From contig NZ_JBHRSJ010000012.1 of NCBI RefSeq assembly GCF_042643485.1, forward strand, positions 248,001-312,000: a stretch of DNA of 64,000 nucleotides, written 5' to 3'. The translations under genes were made by a program, and so were the position numbers. This document shows, one piece after another, positions 1 through 8,677 of this stretch. Each line of letters opens with the position of its first letter. Position 1 is the first letter of the stretch. The notes beneath the pieces were generated by a model, which saw only the letters and a list, made by a program, of their open reading frames with translations, searched no databases and was not told the DNA's origin. The stretch comes from Azotobacter bryophylli (GTDB taxonomy: Bacteria; Pseudomonadota; Gammaproteobacteria; Pseudomonadales; Pseudomonadaceae).

Positions 1-1160
1 TGATGGACGACTCGGGCTCGGCGCGGGCCATCGCCCACGGCATCGTCGCCACGGTCGGCCGCGAGCGGGCGATCCTCGCCATCGTGCTGGCCTGCGGCTT
101 GCTCACCTATGGCGGCGTGTCGCTGTTCGTGGTCGCCTTCGCGGTCTACCCGATCGGCACCGCGCTGTTCCGCGAGGCGGACATTCCCAAGCGCCTCCTG
201 CCCGGCGCCATCGCCCTCGGCGCCTTCACCTTCACCATGACCGCCCTGCCCGGCACGCCGGCGATCCAGAACGCCATTCCCAACCCCTTCTTCAACACCG
301 ACGCCTTCGCCGCCCCCGGCCTCGGCCTGATCGGCGGGTTGATCATGCTGATCGGCGGCAGCTGGTGGCTGGCCGGCCAGGCGCGCAAGCTGATGGCCGC
401 CGGCGAAGGCTACGGCAGCCACCGCGACGAGCCGTCCGGGCACGACGACCTGCCGTACACCGGCTTCTGGCCCTCGCTGCTGCCGATCCTGCTGGTGATC
501 GCACTCAACTTCCTGATGGCCAAGCAGATCCTGCCGAGCCTGGACACCAGCTACCTGGCCCGCCCCGAGTTCGGCGGCCTGCAGGACGCCAAGTCGCTGA
601 TCGGCATCTGGGCCATCATCATCGCCCTGTCCGCCGCCTGTCTGCTGCTGGTGGCGATGCACTGGAAGCGCTGGGCCAATCTCCGTCAAACGGTCAACGA
701 GGGCACCTTCGGCTCCATGCTGCCGATCCTCAATACCGCCTCGGAGGTGGGCTACGGCACCGTGATCGCCTCCCTGGCCGGCTTCGTGGCGATCCGCGAC
801 CTGGTCCTCGGGGTCTCGAGCAACCCGCTGGTCTCCGAGGCGGTGGCGGTCAACGTGCTGGCCGGCATCACCGGCTCGGCCTCGGGCGGCATGTCGATCG
901 CCCTCAAGACCCTCGGCGCCCAGTATCTGGCGATGGCCAACGCCGCCGGCATCGATCCCGAACTGCTGCACCGGGTCGCGGCCATGGCCTCCGGCTGCAT
1001 GGACTCCCTGCCGCACAACGGCGCGGTGATCTCGCTGCTGGCCATCTGCAAGCTGACGCACCGCGAGTCGTACCGCTACATCTTCGTCAACACCGTGGCC
1101 TTCCCAATGCTGGCGCTGACCGTGGTCATCGCCCTCGGCAGCCTGTTCGGCAACTTCTGA
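1..1160 (+). CDS. GntP-family permease, 3' part (5' end outside window)
   Basis: This is the C-terminal ~385 residues of an inner-membrane proton symporter of the GntP/gluconate permease family; the start lies upstream of the window. The visible part has about eight hydrophobic segments and the family's Gly/Ala/Ser-rich C-terminal half, including the stretch SGSASGGMSIAL-like around residues 290-305 and MDSLPHNGAV near residue 335, which is typical of GntP transporters of organic acids. The stop codon is 9 bp before the CoA-transferase ATG, so the two genes are probably one transcript. That pairing suggests import of a keto- or hydroxy-acid that is then activated with CoA. The actual substrate cannot be read from the sequence. 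Confidence 0.8.
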   Translation, partial: MDDSGSARAIAHGIVATVGRERAILAIVLACGLLTYGGVSLFVVAFAVYPIGTALFREADIPKRLLPGAIALGAFTFTMTALPGTPAIQNAIPNPFFNTDAFAAPGLGLIGGLIMLIGGSWWLAGQARKLMAAGEGYGSHRDEPSGHDDLPYTGFWPSLLPILLVIALNFLMAKQILPSLDTSYLARPEFGGLQDAKSLIGIWAIIIALSAACLLLVAMHWKRWANLRQTVNEGTFGSMLPILNTASEVGYGTVIASLAGFVAIRDLVLGVSSNPLVSEAVAVNVLAGITGSASGGMSIALKTLGAQYLAMANAAGIDPELLHRVAAMASGCMDSLPHNGAVISLLAICKLTHRESYRYIFVNTVAFPMLALTVVIALGSLFGNF

Positions 1161-1169
1161 GGTGGTTCC

Positions 1170-2723
1170 ATGAGCAAAGTGATGAGCGCCGCCGCTGCGG
1201 TGGCGAGAATTCCGAACGGCGCTACGGTCGCCACCGGCGGCTTCGTCGGCATCGGTTTCGCCGAGGAAGTCGCCATCGCCCTGGAGCGGCGTTTCCTGCA
1301 GGAGGACGCGCCGCGCGACCTGAACCTGATCTATGCCGCCGGCCAGGGCGACGGCAAGGGCCGCGGGCTCGACCACCTGGCCCATCCGGGGCTGCTGCGA
1401 CGGGTGATCGGCGGACACTGGGGGCTGGTGCCGGGGCTGCAGAAGCTGGCCGGGGAGAACCGCATCCAGGCCTACAACCTGCCACAGGGGGTGATCTCCC
1501 AGCTGTTCCGCGACATCGCCGGCGGCCGGCCGGGACAACTGTCGCGGGTCGGCCTGGGCACCTTCGTCGATCCGCAGTACGGCGGCGGCAAGCTGAACGC
1601 CTGCACCACCGAGGAAGTGGTGCGGCGGATGAGCATCGACGGCATCGACTACCTGTTCTATCCCTGCCTGCCGATCCAGGTCGGCATCATCCGCGCCACC
1701 AGCGCCGATCCGGACGGCAACCTGAGCATGGAGCGCGAGGCGCTGACGGTCGAGAGCCTGGCCATCGCCATGGCCGCGCGCAACTCGGGCGGGCTGGTCA
1801 TCGCCCAGGTCGAGCGGCTGGTCGAGCGCGGCTCGCTGGGACCGCGGCAGGTGAAGATCCCCGGCATCCTGGTCGACTGCGTGGTCCTCGCCGAACCGCA
1901 GAACCATCCGCAAACCTTCGCCACCGCCTACAACCCGGCGTTCTCCGCCGAAACCCGGGTGCCGGCGGAAAGCCTCGCCCCCCTGCCGCTGGACGTGCGC
2001 AAGGTGATCGCCCGCCGCGCCGCGCTGGAACTGCGCGCAGGGGCGGTGGTCAACCTGGGCATCGGCATGCCCGAAGGAGTCGCCGCGGTGGCCGCCGAGG
2101 AGAACGTCATCGACCTGCTGACCCTCACCGCCGAGCCCGGGGTGATCGGCGGCATCCCCGCCTCGGGCCTGGACTTCGGCGCGGCGAGCAACCACAGCGC
2201 CCTGCTCGACCAACCCGCTCAGTTCGACTTCTACGACGGCGGCGGCCTGGATCTCGCCATCCTCGGCCTGGCCCAGGCGGATGCGGCGGGCAATCTCAAC
2301 GTGTCCAAGTTCGGCAAGCGCCTGGCCGGGGCCGGCGGCTTCATCAACATCAGCCAGAGCGCCCGGGAAGTGCTGTTCATCGGCACCTTCAGCGCCGGCG
2401 AGCAGGATATCCGCGTGGAGAACGGCGAATTGCGTATCCTCAAGGACGGCTTCCAGCGCAAGTTCGTCAACACCGTGGAGCACCGCACCTTCTCCGGGCG
2501 GCTCGCCGCCGAACGCGGCCAGCGGGTGCTGTACATCACCGAGCGCTGCGTGTTCCGTCTGGGCGAGGGCGGGCTGGAGCTGATCGAGATCGCCCCCGGC
2601 CTGGACTTGGAGCGCGACGTCCTCGGGCGCATGGATTTCGACCCGGTGATCCGCGCCCCGCGGATCATGGACCGCTCGCTGTTCGAGGCCGGCCCGCTGG
2701 GGCTGCGCAGCCGACTCGGCTGA
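1170..2723 (+). CDS. Acyl-CoA:acetate/3-ketoacid CoA-transferase (YdiF-like, fused alpha/beta)
   Basis: Predicted cytoplasmic CoA-transferase of 517 residues that moves CoA between an acyl-CoA and a free carboxylic acid. It has two tandem CoA-transferase domains in one chain: residues ~5-270 begin with the glycine-rich GGFVGIGF region, and residues ~275-500 contain GIGMPEGV. The catalytic glutamate is expected at E322 in the TAEPGVIGG motif, the same position type as in YdiF. The length is normal for the fused family. It follows the permease gene after 9 bp with the short leader gaggtggttcc, so it is likely translated from the same mRNA. The substrate is unknown; a short-chain keto- or hydroxy-acid is an inference from the neighbour. 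A clear terminator follows. Confidence 0.85.
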   Translation: MSKVMSAAAAVARIPNGATVATGGFVGIGFAEEVAIALERRFLQEDAPRDLNLIYAAGQGDGKGRGLDHLAHPGLLRRVIGGHWGLVPGLQKLAGENRIQAYNLPQGVISQLFRDIAGGRPGQLSRVGLGTFVDPQYGGGKLNACTTEEVVRRMSIDGIDYLFYPCLPIQVGIIRATSADPDGNLSMEREALTVESLAIAMAARNSGGLVIAQVERLVERGSLGPRQVKIPGILVDCVVLAEPQNHPQTFATAYNPAFSAETRVPAESLAPLPLDVRKVIARRAALELRAGAVVNLGIGMPEGVAAVAAEENVIDLLTLTAEPGVIGGIPASGLDFGAASNHSALLDQPAQFDFYDGGGLDLAILGLAQADAAGNLNVSKFGKRLAGAGGFINISQSAREVLFIGTFSAGEQDIRVENGELRILKDGFQRKFVNTVEHRTFSGRLAAERGQRVLYITERCVFRLGEGGLELIEIAPGLDLERDVLGRMDFDPVIRAPRIMDRSLFEAGPLGLRSRLG

Positions 2724-2774
2724 GTCATTCCGTCGGACAGGCTGCGCTCGGGCGCGGCCGGCAGTTAGCGTGGA

Positions 2775-2806
2775 GGTTGGGCAGAGTTTTGGCCCAACCT
2801 TTTTTT
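2775..2806 (+). terminator. Rho-independent terminator after the CoA-transferase gene
   Basis: The arms ggttgggc (2775-2782) and gcccaacc (2792-2799) form an 8-bp stem with a 9-nt loop, followed directly by a run of seven T. It lies 52 bp after the stop codon and should end the permease/CoA-transferase transcript. Confidence 0.85.
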
Positions 2807-3050
2807 ATGCACTCGAATCAGGACGAGCCGCCAGCCGGACGGTGGCTCGCGTCGCGCAGGTCAGGCTGAGATGGGGCCTCAGAGGTGGTCGAGCAGGCGG
2901 AACAGCATGGGTGAAAGCCACTCAGCGAACCGCGGATATCGCTGAAGGTGGGACTGGTCCATCGCGATGCGCAACGCCGGCAGGCCTCTCTGGAACTGCT
3001 GCGTTCGCTGCTGGAAATGGCATCCATGAAGGATGGGACGCCGGAAAAAG
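2807..3050. other. Gene-free stretch between terminator and sRNA locus
   Basis: No convincing gene. On the minus strand there is a 40-50 codon open frame without a start, ending in FAEWLSPMLFRLLDHL and a stop near 2880. It could be the tail of a decayed gene, but I recognise no family. A short inverted repeat (gagccgcc/ggtggctc) sits near 2825-2848. Confidence 0.3.
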
Positions 3051-3071
3051 AAAAACCCCGCTAGGCGGGGC
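3051..3071 (-). terminator. Intrinsic terminator of the Rsm sRNA
   Basis: On the minus strand the perfect 6-bp stem CCCCGC/GCGGGG (3070-3065 with 3061-3056) has a 3-nt loop and is followed by TTTTTCTTTTT. The T tract exists only on this strand, which fixes the direction of the sRNA. Confidence 0.85.
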
Positions 3072-3301
3072 TTTGCAGACTGATCCTGACATCCATGGTC
3101 GTCCGCCGTCCTGGCAGAGCTCCCTGTTTGTCATCCGGTTGGTTTCGCGCTGCCTGCGCGTATCGTCCCTGATAATGCCTTCCTGGCCGGTTCCCGAAGT
3201 CGTCCCGACTTCCGCTTTCCTTCGCTACATCCCTAACATCCGCCATCCTTGCGGACCCGACGTCGTCCTGATGTTCGGTGCGCTTCCTGCGCGACGTCTA
3301 T
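3051..3301 (-). ncRNA. Rsm-family regulatory sRNA (RsmX/Y/Z type), unusually long
   Basis: Predicted GacA-controlled small RNA that would bind and titrate the translational repressor RsmA/CsrA. On the minus strand the ~250-nt transcript carries 17 GGA triplets between 3287 and 3083, many as CAGGA, AGGGA or AAGGA, the RsmA recognition core. Only about 5-8 are usual in the ~120-nt classical RsmY/RsmZ RNAs. Upstream is a perfect TGTAAG-N6-CTTACA GacA box centred ~65 bp before the inferred start, with a -10-like TATTCT between. At the 3' end, CCCCGC-CTA-GCGGGG plus TTTTTCTTTTT is a strong intrinsic terminator. No reading frame here looks coding. The exact 5' end is inferred from the -10 spacing. 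It may be a fusion or duplication of two Rsm units. Confidence 0.8.
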
Positions 3302-3307
3302 GGGCAA

Positions 3308-3375
3308 AGAATAGGACTCGCACCGAGGAGGGGGTAGACGTGATCCACTGCACGTCATGTAAGCCATCTCTTACA
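3308..3375 (-). promoter_or_regulatory. GacA box (3358-3375) and -10 element (3308-3313) of the Rsm sRNA
   Basis: The 18-bp palindrome TGTAAG-CCATCT-CTTACA at 3358-3375 matches the known upstream activating sequence bound by phosphorylated GacA in pseudomonads without a mismatch. Read on the minus strand, TATTCT at 3313-3308 is a reasonable -10 element, placing the start near 3301. The box is palindromic, so direction is assigned from the downstream terminator. Confidence 0.8.
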
Positions 3376-3428
3376 CGGACGGCACTGGGCTCCGGAACGT
3401 GACGGCCTCATTCAGGCCCAGAAGAAAA

Positions 3429-3446
3429 TTGGCACGCAGCCTGCAT
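3429..3446 (+). promoter_or_regulatory. Candidate sigma-54 promoter
   Basis: TTGGCAC-N5-CTGCAT has the invariant GG (3431-3432) and GC (3443-3444) separated by 10 bp, as required for the -24/-12 RpoN promoter, and matches TGGCAC-N5-TTGCA at all but one position. It points toward trmL, but no gene start lies within 250 bp, so its product may be a non-coding RNA. A transcript would start near 3456. No clear activator site was identified. Confidence 0.5.
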
Positions 3447-3455
3447 AGATCCAGG

Positions 3456-3570
3456 CACTCCAGTTTCGGGGACCTTGGTACAGGCAGGCCGGGGCTTCCC
3501 CTCTTTTTTCTTCCAGGCTGATCGGCAGCCGTCTCCCACCGGTTGCGGGGTCTCTCCGCCGCAACCGGCT
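3456..3570 (+). ncRNA. Candidate sigma-54-dependent sRNA upstream of trmL
   Basis: The region after the sigma-54 motif has no coding frame but contains successive hairpins: GGGG-CTT-CCCC followed by TCTTTTTT (3491-3509), GGCTG-ATCGG-CAGCC (3516-3530), and a 10-bp perfect stem CCGGTTGCGG/CCGCAACCGG (3539-3568). In Pseudomonas aeruginosa the nitrogen-regulated, RpoN-dependent sRNA NrsZ lies in the corresponding neighbourhood upstream of trmL-secB, as far as I recall, so this may be its counterpart. That link rests on position and promoter type only. The 3' end is a guess; either the first U-rich hairpin or the last stem could terminate it. Confidence 0.35.
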
Positions 3571-3702
3571 TCTCTACACCGATCCGACACCGACTCCACG
3601 CCGATCCGGCACTGCACAGGCAATGGGCAGCGCCGGCCGTTCGGGCACAGCCGCAGTGCAGCGCCAGGGTAGAATGGCGGCCATTCCCGATCCGGAGCCG
3701 TC

Positions 3703-4164
3703 ATGTTTCACGTCATCCTGTTTCAACCGGAAATTCCGCCGAACACCGGCAACATCATCAGACTCTGCGCCAACGCCGGCTGCGGCCTGCACCTGATCGA
3801 GCCGCTGGGCTTCGAGCTGGACGACAAGCGCCTGCGCCGGGCCGGCCTGGACTATCACGAGTACGCCAGCGTGCAGCGTCACGCCGACCTGGCTACCTGC
3901 CTGGAGAGTCTCGGCCAGCCGCGGGTGTTCGCCTTCACCACCAAGGGCTCGCAGCCCTATCACGAGGTCCGCTACCGCCGCGGCGACGCCTTCCTGTTCG
4001 GCCCGGAAAGCCGCGGCCTACCCCAAGAAATCCGCGAGAGCCTGCCGCCGGAGCAGCGCCTGCGCCTGCCGATGCGGCCCGGCTGCCGCAGCCTGAACCT
4101 GTCGAACACGGTGGCGGTGGCGGTCTACGAGGCCTGGCGTCAGCTCGATTTCGCCATGGAGTAG
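3703..4164 (+). CDS. trmL: tRNA (cytidine(34)-2'-O)-methyltransferase TrmL
   Basis: Cytoplasmic SPOUT-class enzyme that methylates the 2'-OH of the wobble C/U34 of tRNA-Leu using S-adenosylmethionine. The 153-residue length is normal. The N-terminal NTGNIIRLCAN segment (residues ~14-24) and the C-terminal knot motifs FGPESRGLP (~105-113) and LNLSNTVAVAVYE (~130-142) are diagnostic of the TrmL/TrmH-like fold. The ATG is preceded by ggag at a suitable distance. It is convergent with secB, and a shared bidirectional terminator lies between them. No odd features. Confidence 0.95.
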   Translation: MFHVILFQPEIPPNTGNIIRLCANAGCGLHLIEPLGFELDDKRLRRAGLDYHEYASVQRHADLATCLESLGQPRVFAFTTKGSQPYHEVRYRRGDAFLFGPESRGLPQEIRESLPPEQRLRLPMRPGCRSLNLSNTVAVAVYEAWRQLDFAME

Positions 4165-4211
4165 CCGCTTCCGGCCCATCGGGCCAACCGCCCGACGGAG
4201 CCTCATAACGA

Positions 4212-4236
4212 AAAAGCGCCCTCCAAGGGCGCTTTT
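4212..4236. terminator. Bidirectional terminator between trmL and secB
   Basis: AAAAGCGCCCT (4212-4222) and AGGGCGCTTTT (4226-4236) form an 11-bp stem with a CCA loop. The A and T tracts at the two ends let it work on both strands, fitting the convergent genes on either side. Confidence 0.9.
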
Positions 4237-4253
4237 CGTGACCTCAGCCAGGC

Positions 4254-4739
4254 TCACTGCACCGTGGCGGAGGCGCCCTCGGCTTGCAGACGGGCCAGCT
4301 CCTGGGCGTAGAGCACGTCGAAGTTCACCGGGGACAGCATCAGCGCCGGGAAGGAGCCGCGCACCACCAGGCTGTCCAGGGTCTCGCGGGCATAGGGGAA
4401 GAGGATACTCGGGCAGAAGGCACCGAGGGTGTGGCCCATGGAGCCGGCGTCCAGGCCATTGATCAGGAAGATGCCGGCCTGCTGCACTTCGGCGATGAAG
4501 GCGACTTCCTCACCGGTCTTCACCGTCACCGAAAGCGTCAGCACCACTTCGTAGAAGTCGTTCTCCAGCACCTTCTGACGGGTGTTCAGATCCAGCTGGA
4601 CCGACGGGTTCCAGTTCTGGCGGAAGATCTCCGGGCTCTTCGGGGCCTCGAAGGACAGATCGCGCACGTAGATGCGCTGCAGGGAGAACTGCGGATTCTG
4701 GCCGTTCTGTGCGGCGTCGTTGCTAGCTTGTTCAGTCAT
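4254..4739 (-). CDS. secB: Protein-export chaperone SecB
   Basis: Tetrameric cytosolic chaperone that holds preproteins unfolded and delivers them to SecA. The 161-residue protein has the typical F-S-L-Q-R-I-Y-V-R-D-L-S-F-E beta strand near residues 18-31, the EVVLTLSVTVKTGEE strand and the conserved FCPSILFPYARE segment near residues 107-118, which includes the SecA-contact region. The N-terminus is a polar, Asn/Gln-rich extension. It is followed downstream on the same strand by the trmL/secB terminator and preceded 27 bp upstream by grxC, giving the order rhodanese-grxC-secB, probably one operon, as is usual in pseudomonads. Confidence 0.97.
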   Translation of the reverse strand: MTEQASNDAAQNGQNPQFSLQRIYVRDLSFEAPKSPEIFRQNWNPSVQLDLNTRQKVLENDFYEVVLTLSVTVKTGEEVAFIAEVQQAGIFLINGLDAGSMGHTLGAFCPSILFPYARETLDSLVVRGSFPALMLSPVNFDVLYAQELARLQAEGASATVQ

Positions 4740-4766
4740 GGCAATGCCTTGTTGCGGTTTGTGGAT

Positions 4767-5021
4767 TCAATCCCTGAGTAAGGCGTCCAGTCGACCCGCG
4801 CGCTCTAAGGCATGGAGGTCGTCACATCCGCCCACATGGGTACTGCCGATCCAGATCTGGGGAACCGAAGTTCTTCCCGCCTTGCGGGCCATTTCGGTAC
4901 GCGCGTCGGGCTGGCCGTCCACGGAGATCTCCTGGTAGGCAACGCCCTTGCGATCCAGCAGTTGCTTGGCGCGAATGCAGTAGGGGCACCAGGCAGAGGT
5001 ATAGATGAGAACTCGGGGCAT
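4767..5021 (-). CDS. grxC: Glutaredoxin 3
   Basis: Small cytosolic glutathione-dependent disulfide reductase of 84 residues. The active-site dithiol is C12-P-Y-C15, followed by the TSVPQIWIG segment with the cis-proline that shapes the glutathione site and by GGCDDL near the C-terminus. I chose the ATG at 5021 because gaggtg lies 6-7 nt upstream and because the protein then starts directly with the first beta strand (MPRVLIYTS); a longer open frame would add an unrelated Cys/Pro-rich tail. The rhodanese gene ends 7 bp upstream, so the two are translationally close. Confidence 0.95.
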   Translation of the reverse strand: MPRVLIYTSAWCPYCIRAKQLLDRKGVAYQEISVDGQPDARTEMARKAGRTSVPQIWIGSTHVGGCDDLHALERAGRLDALLRD

Positions 5022-5028
5022 GTTCACC

Positions 5029-5442
5029 TCATTTGACCACTGGCAGGTTTTCTCCGCGCCAGCCGGACATGCCGCCGGCCAGACGGGCCGTGGCGAAACC
5101 GCTCTTCTGCAGCTCGGCGCACACGGTACCGGCATGCTGGCCCATGGCGTCCACCACGATGAGGGTCTTGGCCTTGTGCTTCTCCAGCTCGGCCATGCGG
5201 CTGGCCAGCTTTTCGTACGGAATGTTCAAGGCATCGACGATATGGCCGCCGGCGAAATCCTTGTGCGAACGCACGTCCAGCACCACGCCCTGCCCGCCGT
5301 TGACCAGTGCGGTCAGCTCGGCGGTGCTCAGGCTGCGGCCGCCCCGGCGAAGCTCGGTGATCAGCAGCAGGATCAGCAGGACGACGAAGATGCCGCTGAG
5401 GATATAGTGGTGGGTGACAAATTCAATCAGCTTGGGGACCAT
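5029..5442 (-). CDS. Membrane-anchored rhodanese-like protein (YibN family)
   Basis: Protein of 137 residues with one N-terminal membrane segment (about residues 12-29) followed by a cytoplasmic rhodanese fold (about 38-137). The family signature DVRS near residue 57 and the final GGMSGWRGENLPV are present. At the place where catalytic rhodaneses carry the cysteine loop CxxGxxS, this protein has DAMGQHA (residues 98-104), so it should lack classical sulfurtransferase chemistry. As I recall, the Escherichia coli homologue YibN is similarly altered (VVDGSG). It sits just upstream of grxC and secB. A role in membrane-protein insertion or secretion is possible from context but not shown by the sequence. 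Confidence 0.85.
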   Translation of the reverse strand: MVPKLIEFVTHHYILSGIFVVLLILLLITELRRGGRSLSTAELTALVNGGQGVVLDVRSHKDFAGGHIVDALNIPYEKLASRMAELEKHKAKTLIVVDAMGQHAGTVCAELQKSGFATARLAGGMSGWRGENLPVVK

Positions 5443-5695
5443 CGAGGAATTCCAGGGCGGTAAGATCCCGGCAGTATACACAGCCCCCCAGGCCGGCTGA
5501 ACCCGCTGGCGCAGCGGCAGTCCTAGATGCTGGAGTCCGCGGGCCAGGCGGATGCCGGGCGTTTTCGCGCGACCTCCCCCGGCGCGCATCGCAGGCGATG
5601 ACGCCCGAGGCGCCAACCATTAAAATGCCTGCCCTTTTTTGCATGCCTGGCGTACCGGGCCCCCAAATCACGATCACGCGCAAAGAGTCGGAACC

Positions 5696-7231
<1,536 letters not shown>

Positions 7232-7353
7232 ACCAGCCCCGGCGGCCGGCTGCCAGCAGAGCTCCGCATATCGAGCTCACGGCCTTGCAGCTTGCCGCCG
7301 CATTTTTAGGCATACTTGTCCACGGTTCCTGCCCCTCCGGTATCGCACGCCCT

Positions 7354-8649
7354 ATGCCCCGCCTCCTCCTCGCCCTGCTCCTTGCCCTGACGCTCAGCCC
7401 GGCGCTCGCCGATCAGCGCAGCGAAACCCAGCAACAGCTGGAGCAGACGCGCCAGGACATCGACGAACTGAAGAAACTGCAGGAGCAGCTGGACAAGGAG
7501 CGCAGCAGCGTCCAGCAGCAGTTGCGCAAGACCGAGAGCGAGATGGGCGAGCTGGAGAAGCAGATCCGCTCGCTGCAAAACGAGATGGGGACCCGGGAAA
7601 AGGAGATCCAGCGTCTCGACCAGGAGAAAAAAAAACTCCAGAGCTCGCGCCTTGAACAGCAACGGCTGATCGCCATCCAGGCGCGCGCGGCCTATCAGAG
7701 CGGCCGCCAGGAATACCTCAAGCTGCTGCTCAACCAGGAGCAGCCCGAGAAGCTCTCCCGCACCCTCACCTACTACGGCTACCTCGGCTCGGCCCGGGCG
7801 AAACAGCTCGATGCCTTCAACACCACCCTGCGCCAGCTCGCCGAGGTCGAAAGCAGCATCTCGGGACAGCAGAGCCAACTCACCGAGCAGAGGAGCGCCC
7901 TGGACCAGCGGCGCAGCGAACTCGCCGCGGTGCGCGAGGAGCGTGCCCAGGTCCTGGCCAAGCTGAACCGGGATTACGCCAGCAGCGAAAGCAAGCTCGA
8001 ACTGCGCCAGGCGGAGCAGGCCGAGCTCGGTCGGGTGCTCAAGCGCATCGAGGAAGAGATCGCCCGCCGGGCCCGCGAAGAGGAAGAGGCGCGCCAGCGC
8101 GCCCTCGTCGAAGAGCGCCGCCTGCGCGAGCAGCTGGAAAGGCAGCAGCGCGAACAGGAGCGCGCCCTGGCTTCAGCCCCGCGCCAGAAGGCTCCGAAAC
8201 CCCAGCCGCTGACGCTGGTCTCCAGCGGCGCCGGCTACGGCGGGCCGTTCGCCGAGGCCCGAGGCCAACTGCCGTGGCCGATCAGCGGCCGCCTGATCGC
8301 CCGCTACGGCAGCCCGCGCGGAGAAGACAACCGAGCCACCTGGGACGGCGTGCTGATCAGCGCCAGCGCCGGCAGTCCGGTACGCGCCATCCACGACGGG
8401 CGCGTGGTGTTCGCCGACTGGTTGCGCGGCTCGGGGCTTCTGGTCATTCTCGATCACGGTAATGGCTATCTGAGCCTTTACGGTCATAATCAGAGCCTAT
8501 TGAAAAATGCCGGCGACATCGTCAAGGCCGGCGAGCCGATCGCCACCGTCGGCACCAGTGGCGGGCAGGAAACGCCCGCGTTGTATTTCGCCATCCGCCA
8601 GCAGGGCCGGCCCACCGACCCTGCGCAATGGTGCCGCGCGCAAGGATAG
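7354..8649 (+). CDS. envC: Murein hydrolase activator EnvC (degenerate LytM/M23 domain)
   Basis: Periplasmic activator of the cell-division amidases AmiA/AmiB. It has 431 residues with a signal peptide (residues 1-~20, cleavage after ALA), a long coiled coil (~25-265) rich in Q/E/R, and a C-terminal LytM domain (~305-425). The zinc residues of active M23 peptidases are missing: the usual HxGxD is TWDGV, and the final HxH-type position in LHFEIR is YFAIR. This is typical of EnvC, which does not cut peptidoglycan itself. Together with gpmI and ctpA it forms the conserved gpmI-envC-ctpA order. The gap to ctpA is 28 bp, so co-transcription is likely. Confidence 0.93.
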   Translation: MPRLLLALLLALTLSPALADQRSETQQQLEQTRQDIDELKKLQEQLDKERSSVQQQLRKTESEMGELEKQIRSLQNEMGTREKEIQRLDQEKKKLQSSRLEQQRLIAIQARAAYQSGRQEYLKLLLNQEQPEKLSRTLTYYGYLGSARAKQLDAFNTTLRQLAEVESSISGQQSQLTEQRSALDQRRSELAAVREERAQVLAKLNRDYASSESKLELRQAEQAELGRVLKRIEEEIARRAREEEEARQRALVEERRLREQLERQQREQERALASAPRQKAPKPQPLTLVSSGAGYGGPFAEARGQLPWPISGRLIARYGSPRGEDNRATWDGVLISASAGSPVRAIHDGRVVFADWLRGSGLLVILDHGNGYLSLYGHNQSLLKNAGDIVKAGEPIATVGTSGGQETPALYFAIRQQGRPTDPAQWCRAQG

Positions 8650-8677
8650 GCGCCGCCTTCACTCGAGGAGTCCGTTC

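Noticed and set aside
2807..3050. Possible decayed gene on the minus strand ending in FAEWLSPMLFRLLDHL
   Set aside because: No start codon, no recognised family and it begins inside the sRNA terminator; too little to call a pseudogene.
2770..3402. 210-codon open frame on the plus strand
   Set aside because: It starts in a terminator, crosses the sRNA and GacA box in antisense, and its translation lacks any domain pattern.
7354..8649. Loss of zinc ligands in the M23 domain as a sign of decay
   Set aside because: The same changes define EnvC activators, so this is normal for the family.
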